Below are positions 1 through 6,441 of a DNA stretch of 6,441 nucleotides, piece after piece. This DNA comes from Acidobacteriota bacterium (GTDB lineage: Bacteria; Acidobacteriota; Polarisedimenticolia; Gp22-AA2), in contig JAPUIN010000402.1 of NCBI GenBank assembly GCA_027297005.1, positions 1-6,441 on the forward strand, written 5' to 3'. The notes beneath the pieces were generated by a model. It was not told the origin of the DNA and did no database searches. It saw only the letters and a list, made by a program, of their open reading frames with translations. The position numbers and the translations under genes were made by a program. The first letter of the stretch is position 1, and each line of letters opens with the position of its first letter.

Positions 1-128
1 ACCTTCGGGTTCTTCTTGTTCAGCGTCTGCGTGATCGCCGCCGTCAGCGTCGTCTTCCCGTGATCCACGTGCCCAATCGTCCCCACGTTCACGTGCGGCT
101 TCGACCTCTCAAACTTCTCCTTCGCCAT
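1..128 (-). CDS. tuf: Elongation factor Tu, N-terminal fragment (cut by window edge)
   Basis: EF-Tu is the cytoplasmic GTPase that carries aminoacyl-tRNA to the ribosomal A site. Only the first 42 codons and two bases of the next are present; the gene runs off the low-coordinate edge. The start is ATG at 128-126. It gives [19 protein letters not shown] followed by the P-loop GHVDHGKT (residues 19-26), which is the hallmark G1 motif of EF-Tu; the [14 protein letters not shown] context separates it from EF-G and IF2. A strong Shine-Dalgarno GGGAGG (137-142 on the plus strand) sits 8 bases before the ATG. It is the last visible gene of the str cluster, 44 bases after the fusA stop, with no terminator seen between them, so co-transcription with fusA is likely. 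Whether the genome has a second tuf copy cannot be seen. Identity is near certain; completeness is unknown. Confidence 0.97.
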   Translation of the reverse strand, partial: MAKEKFERSKPHVNVGTIGHVDHGKTTLTAAITQTLNKKNPK

Positions 129-172
129 CTCTCAATCCTCCCGGTGATTCAGGCGGACGTTCGGGCCCCGAC

Positions 173-2263
<2,091 letters not shown>

Positions 2264-2274
2264 AAATGTTCGTG

Positions 2275-2278
2275 CCTC
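2275..2278 (-). promoter_or_regulatory. Ribosome binding site that decides the fusA start
   Basis: The coding strand reads GAGG here, 11 bases before ATG 2263-2261. It lies downstream of the alternative GTG at 2284, so it can only serve the ATG. No purine-rich site is visible before the GTG, where the sequence encodes the conserved HYRW end of S7. The spacer is a little long for an ideal site, and translational coupling from rpsG, which ends only 17 bases before the ATG, could help. Confidence 0.6.
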
Positions 2279-2280
2279 AA

Positions 2281-2754
2281 TCACCAGCGGTAGTGGGCGA
2301 AGGCCTTATTGGCGTCGGCCATCCGATGGGTATCTTCCTTCTTCTTGAAGGCGCCGCCGCGGTGATTGGCGGCGTCGAGCAGCTCGTTCGCGAGCTTGTT
2401 GAGCATCTGCCTCTCGGACGATCGCTGATTCGCGTACCCCAGGATCCACCGAATCGCCAGCGACTGACGCCGGGCCGTGTTGACCTCCACCGGCACCTGG
2501 TACGTGGCGCCTCCGACGCGGCGCGATTTCACCTCGAGCAGCGGCTTGACGTTGTCGACGGCCTTCTTGAGAATTTTGACCGGGTCGTCCTTCGTCTTTT
2601 CACGCACCACTTCAAGCGCACCGTAGAGGATGCGCTCGGCCACCGATTTCTTGCCCCCCTTCATGATGCAGTTGACGAATTTGGTGACGAGGGGGGATCC
2701 GTGGATGGAATCCGCCGGTGTCGGCCTCTTGGTGACTATCGCCCTTCGTGGCAT
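2281..2754 (-). CDS. rpsG: 30S ribosomal protein S7 (uS7)
   Basis: S7 is a primary 16S rRNA-binding protein that nucleates assembly of the 30S head and lies near the E site and mRNA exit. The 157-residue product has the usual bacterial length. The start [10 protein letters not shown], the core [13 protein letters not shown], the [14 protein letters not shown] segment and the C-terminal FAHYRW are all typical uS7 blocks. The start is ATG 2754-2752, with GGAAGG on the coding strand 5 bases before it. The stop TGA at 2283-2281 is 17 bases before the fusA ATG. The gene follows rpsL after a 106-base gap with strong hairpins, unlike the short gap to fusA. In E. coli, S7 represses the str operon by binding the rpsL-rpsG intercistronic mRNA; whether it does so here is inference from position and structure. 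Identity is certain. Confidence 0.99.
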   Translation of the reverse strand: MPRRAIVTKRPTPADSIHGSPLVTKFVNCIMKGGKKSVAERILYGALEVVREKTKDDPVKILKKAVDNVKPLLEVKSRRVGGATYQVPVEVNTARRQSLAIRWILGYANQRSSERQMLNKLANELLDAANHRGGAFKKKEDTHRMADANKAFAHYRW

Positions 2755-2773
2755 CGCTTCCTTCCAGAACCTT

Positions 2774-2801
2774 AAAAAGCCCGCAGGCGACCCGCCTCGG
2801 G
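2774..2801 (-). terminator. Terminator-like hairpin 2 before rpsG
   Basis: The coding strand reads CCCGAGGCG, loop GGT, then CGCCT-G-CGGG. This is a 9-bp GC-rich stem with one bulged G (2784), followed by CTTTTT (T-run 2778-2774) and AA. By shape it is a good intrinsic terminator, yet it stands 19 bases before the rpsG start inside an essential operon, and I see no promoter between it and rpsG. It is more likely partial or conditional (an attenuator), or a regulatory RNA fold, than a complete stop. Confidence 0.5.
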
Positions 2802-2804
2802 ATC

Positions 2805-2840
2805 AAAACGGGCGGACTCGCCAATGTTCGCGTCCGCCCG
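2805..2840 (-). terminator. Terminator-like hairpin 1 after rpsL
   Basis: The coding strand forms a perfect 9-bp stem CGGGCGGAC / GTCCGCCCG (2840-2832 with 2817-2809), with a 14-base loop, and then TTTT at 2808-2805. It begins about 20 bases after the rpsL stop. The T-run has only four residues and the loop is wide, so as an intrinsic terminator it would be weak. It may instead act as a 3'-end stabiliser for the rpsL message or as part of a protein-binding structure. Confidence 0.4.
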
Positions 2841-2860
2841 GCCGAGCGTCCCCTCCGCGC

Positions 2861-3235
2861 TCAGGATTTCTGTCTTTTTGCTCCGTACTTCGATCGACTC
2901 TTCTTGCGCCCCTCGACGCCCATCGAATCAAGCGTCCCACGGATGACGTGGTACCGGACACCCGGCAGGTCCTTCACGCGGCCGCCCCGGATCAGCACGA
3001 TCGAGTGTTCCTGCAGGTTGTGTCCCACTCCGGGGATGTAGGTCGTCACCTCGATGCCATTCGTCAGCCGCACGCGCGCTACTTTGCGAAGCGCAGAATT
3101 CGGCTTCTTGGGCGTCGACGTGAAGACACGCACGCAGACACCACGCTTCTGAGGGCAAGAGTTGAGAGCCGGACTCTTGGTCCGACCGCGGATTCGCTCC
3201 CGCCCGATGCGGACTAGCTGGCTGACCGTCGGCAT
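2861..3235 (-). CDS. rpsL: 30S ribosomal protein S12 (uS12)
   Basis: S12 sits at the 30S decoding centre and contributes to codon-anticodon proofreading; it is the classic streptomycin target protein. The 124-residue product has normal length. Conserved blocks are the start [21 protein letters not shown] (26-34), [11 protein letters not shown] (41-51) and [12 protein letters not shown] (85-96). Lys43 and Lys88, where substitutions commonly give streptomycin resistance, are both the wild-type residue. Asp89, the residue that carries beta-methylthio modification in E. coli, is present. The start is ATG 3235-3233 with GGAG (3244-3247) 8 bases upstream in an A/T-rich, probably open stretch. It is the first gene of the str unit, behind a promoter about 120 bases upstream and 203 bases after the rpoC stop. 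Identity is certain. Confidence 0.99.
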   Translation of the reverse strand: MPTVSQLVRIGRERIRGRTKSPALNSCPQKRGVCVRVFTSTPKKPNSALRKVARVRLTNGIEVTTYIPGVGHNLQEHSIVLIRGGRVKDLPGVRYHVIRGTLDSMGVEGRKKSRSKYGAKRQKS

Positions 3236-3352
3236 GCAAATAACTCCAAAGACAACTTTATTAATACCAGTTCACAGACAAATGCCGTATCAACGCCACC
3301 GGATCCCGGCAGCCTTCGGCACCCGCGGTGCAACCCAGGTTGGCACAGGAAC
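3236..3352 (-). promoter_or_regulatory. rpsL 5' leader with small hairpins
   Basis: If transcription starts about seven bases after the proposed -10, the mRNA leader is about 117 bases long. Near its 5' end GTG-C-CAAC, loop CTGG, GTTG-CAC can form a 7-bp stem with one bulge, while the overlapping GCACC-GCG-GGTGC can form a competing 5-bp stem. CCGG-GAT-CCGG follows. The last 35 or so bases are A/T-rich and contain the GGAG ribosome binding site. I do not recognise a known riboswitch or ribosomal-protein leader motif in it. Confidence 0.3.
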
Positions 3353-3358
3353 CGCAGG

Positions 3359-3388
3359 AGGATACCGAAACGGGTCCAACCGTGTCAA
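3359..3388 (-). promoter_or_regulatory. Sigma70-type promoter of the str operon
   Basis: On the coding strand a perfect -35 TTGACA (3388-3383) is followed after 18 bases by TATCCT (3364-3359), a 4/6 match to the -10 consensus. The start point would fall near 3352. The bases after the -10 (CCTGCGG) make a GC-rich discriminator, which in E. coli marks promoters of ribosomal components that are repressed by ppGpp. A short T-rich stretch (3402-3406) lies just upstream of the -35. The location between rpoC and rpsL matches the separate str promoter of E. coli. The 18-base spacer and weak -10 leave some doubt. Confidence 0.6.
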
Positions 3389-3401
3389 GCCCCTGTGCTG
3401 T

Positions 3402-3435
3402 AAAAACTTACGCGGATCCGCCCGGGACGGCTCCG
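3402..3435 (-). terminator. Weak terminator-like hairpin after rpoC
   Basis: Four bases after the rpoC stop the coding strand can fold CGGA-g-CCGTC, loop CCG, GGCGG-a-TCCG. This is nine pairs including one G-T wobble, interrupted by a G-A mismatch (3435-3413). TTTTT follows at 3406-3402, but six bases separate it from the stem, further than in a normal intrinsic terminator. It may allow substantial read-through from rpoBC into the str genes. It could also be chance in GC-rich DNA. Confidence 0.3.
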
Positions 3436-3438
3436 ACC

Positions 3439-6441
<3,003 letters not shown>

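Larger units (their letters stand above)
2755..2860 (-). promoter_or_regulatory. Structured rpsL-rpsG spacer, candidate S7 autoregulatory region
   Basis: This 106-base gap is long for an operon whose next gap is only 17 bases. It holds two consecutive GC-rich hairpins (2809-2840 and 2780-2801), each followed by a T-run, and the rpsG Shine-Dalgarno lies only 8 bases after the second T-run. In E. coli, S7 is the known regulator of the str operon and its mRNA target is exactly this intercistronic region. The position therefore fits a feedback site, but I cannot align it to the E. coli target by eye. A transcription attenuator or an RNA-processing site are equally possible readings. Confidence 0.4.

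Noticed and set aside
129..172. Terminator or promoter in the fusA-tuf gap
   Set aside because: Only a short CGGGGCCCG palindrome and the tuf Shine-Dalgarno are seen in these 44 bases; no T-run and no -35/-10 pair.
2266..2775. Plus-strand open frame of 169 codons opposite rpsG
   Set aside because: It covers the complement of all of rpsG and has no features of a protein family.
2630..3217. Plus-strand open frame of 195 codons spanning the rpsL-rpsG gap
   Set aside because: It is antisense to rpsG and rpsL and crosses the hairpin spacer; no homology or ribosome binding site is evident.
3261..3293. Second rpsL promoter: TGG-TATTAA (extended -10 like) with TTGATA upstream
   Set aside because: The spacer between the two hexamers is 21 bases, too long for a normal sigma70 promoter, and the leader would be only about 20 bases. 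The A/T-rich stretch is better explained as an open ribosome-binding region, though an extended -10 promoter cannot be fully excluded.
3411..3420. Perfect 10-base palindrome GCGGATCCGC after rpoC
   Set aside because: As a hairpin its own loop would be too tight; it is partly used in the larger imperfect stem and may be chance in GC-rich DNA. One copy does not support an operator.

Overview
This window is a piece of bacterial core genome. All genes lie on the minus strand and form the classic transcription/translation block rpoC - rpsL - rpsG - fusA - tuf, read from high to low coordinates. The DNA is GC-rich by eye. The RNA polymerase beta' subunit has a long insert inside its trigger loop (the SI3 type, as in Proteobacteria, Acidobacteria and several other Gram-negative phyla, and absent from Firmicutes and Actinobacteria). 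Together with the EF-G and S12 sequences this points to a GC-rich Gram-negative lineage, perhaps Acidobacteriota or a deltaproteobacterium-like group. I cannot fix the phylum without a search.

Layout, in transcription order. (1) 6441-3439: the C-terminal 1000 residues of RpoC, cut by the window edge just upstream of the active-site NADFDGD motif. (2) 3438-3236: a gene-free gap of about 200 bases with an imperfect hairpin plus T-run just after rpoC, a good sigma70-type promoter (TTGACA-18-TATCCT) with a GC-rich discriminator, and a leader of about 117 bases. (3) 3235-2861: rpsL, ribosomal protein uS12. (4) 2860-2755: a 106-base gap holding two tandem GC-rich hairpins, each followed by a T-run. 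(5) 2754-2281: rpsG, ribosomal protein uS7. (6) 2263-173: fusA, elongation factor G. (7) 128-1: the first 42 codons of tuf, elongation factor Tu.

The genes supply the translating machinery: two small-subunit proteins at the decoding centre and mRNA exit side, the translocase EF-G, and the aminoacyl-tRNA carrier EF-Tu. They are placed directly behind the gene for the polymerase catalytic subunit. The promoter in front of rpsL would let the str genes be driven separately from rpoBC.

No mobile element, CRISPR array, RNA gene or unknown protein was found, and no accessory system is visible. The part most worth a second look is the rpsL-rpsG gap. It carries terminator-like structures in the middle of an essential operon, at the place where E. 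coli S7 is known to bind the str mRNA and repress its own operon. The long plus-strand reading frames are antisense shadows of the real genes.
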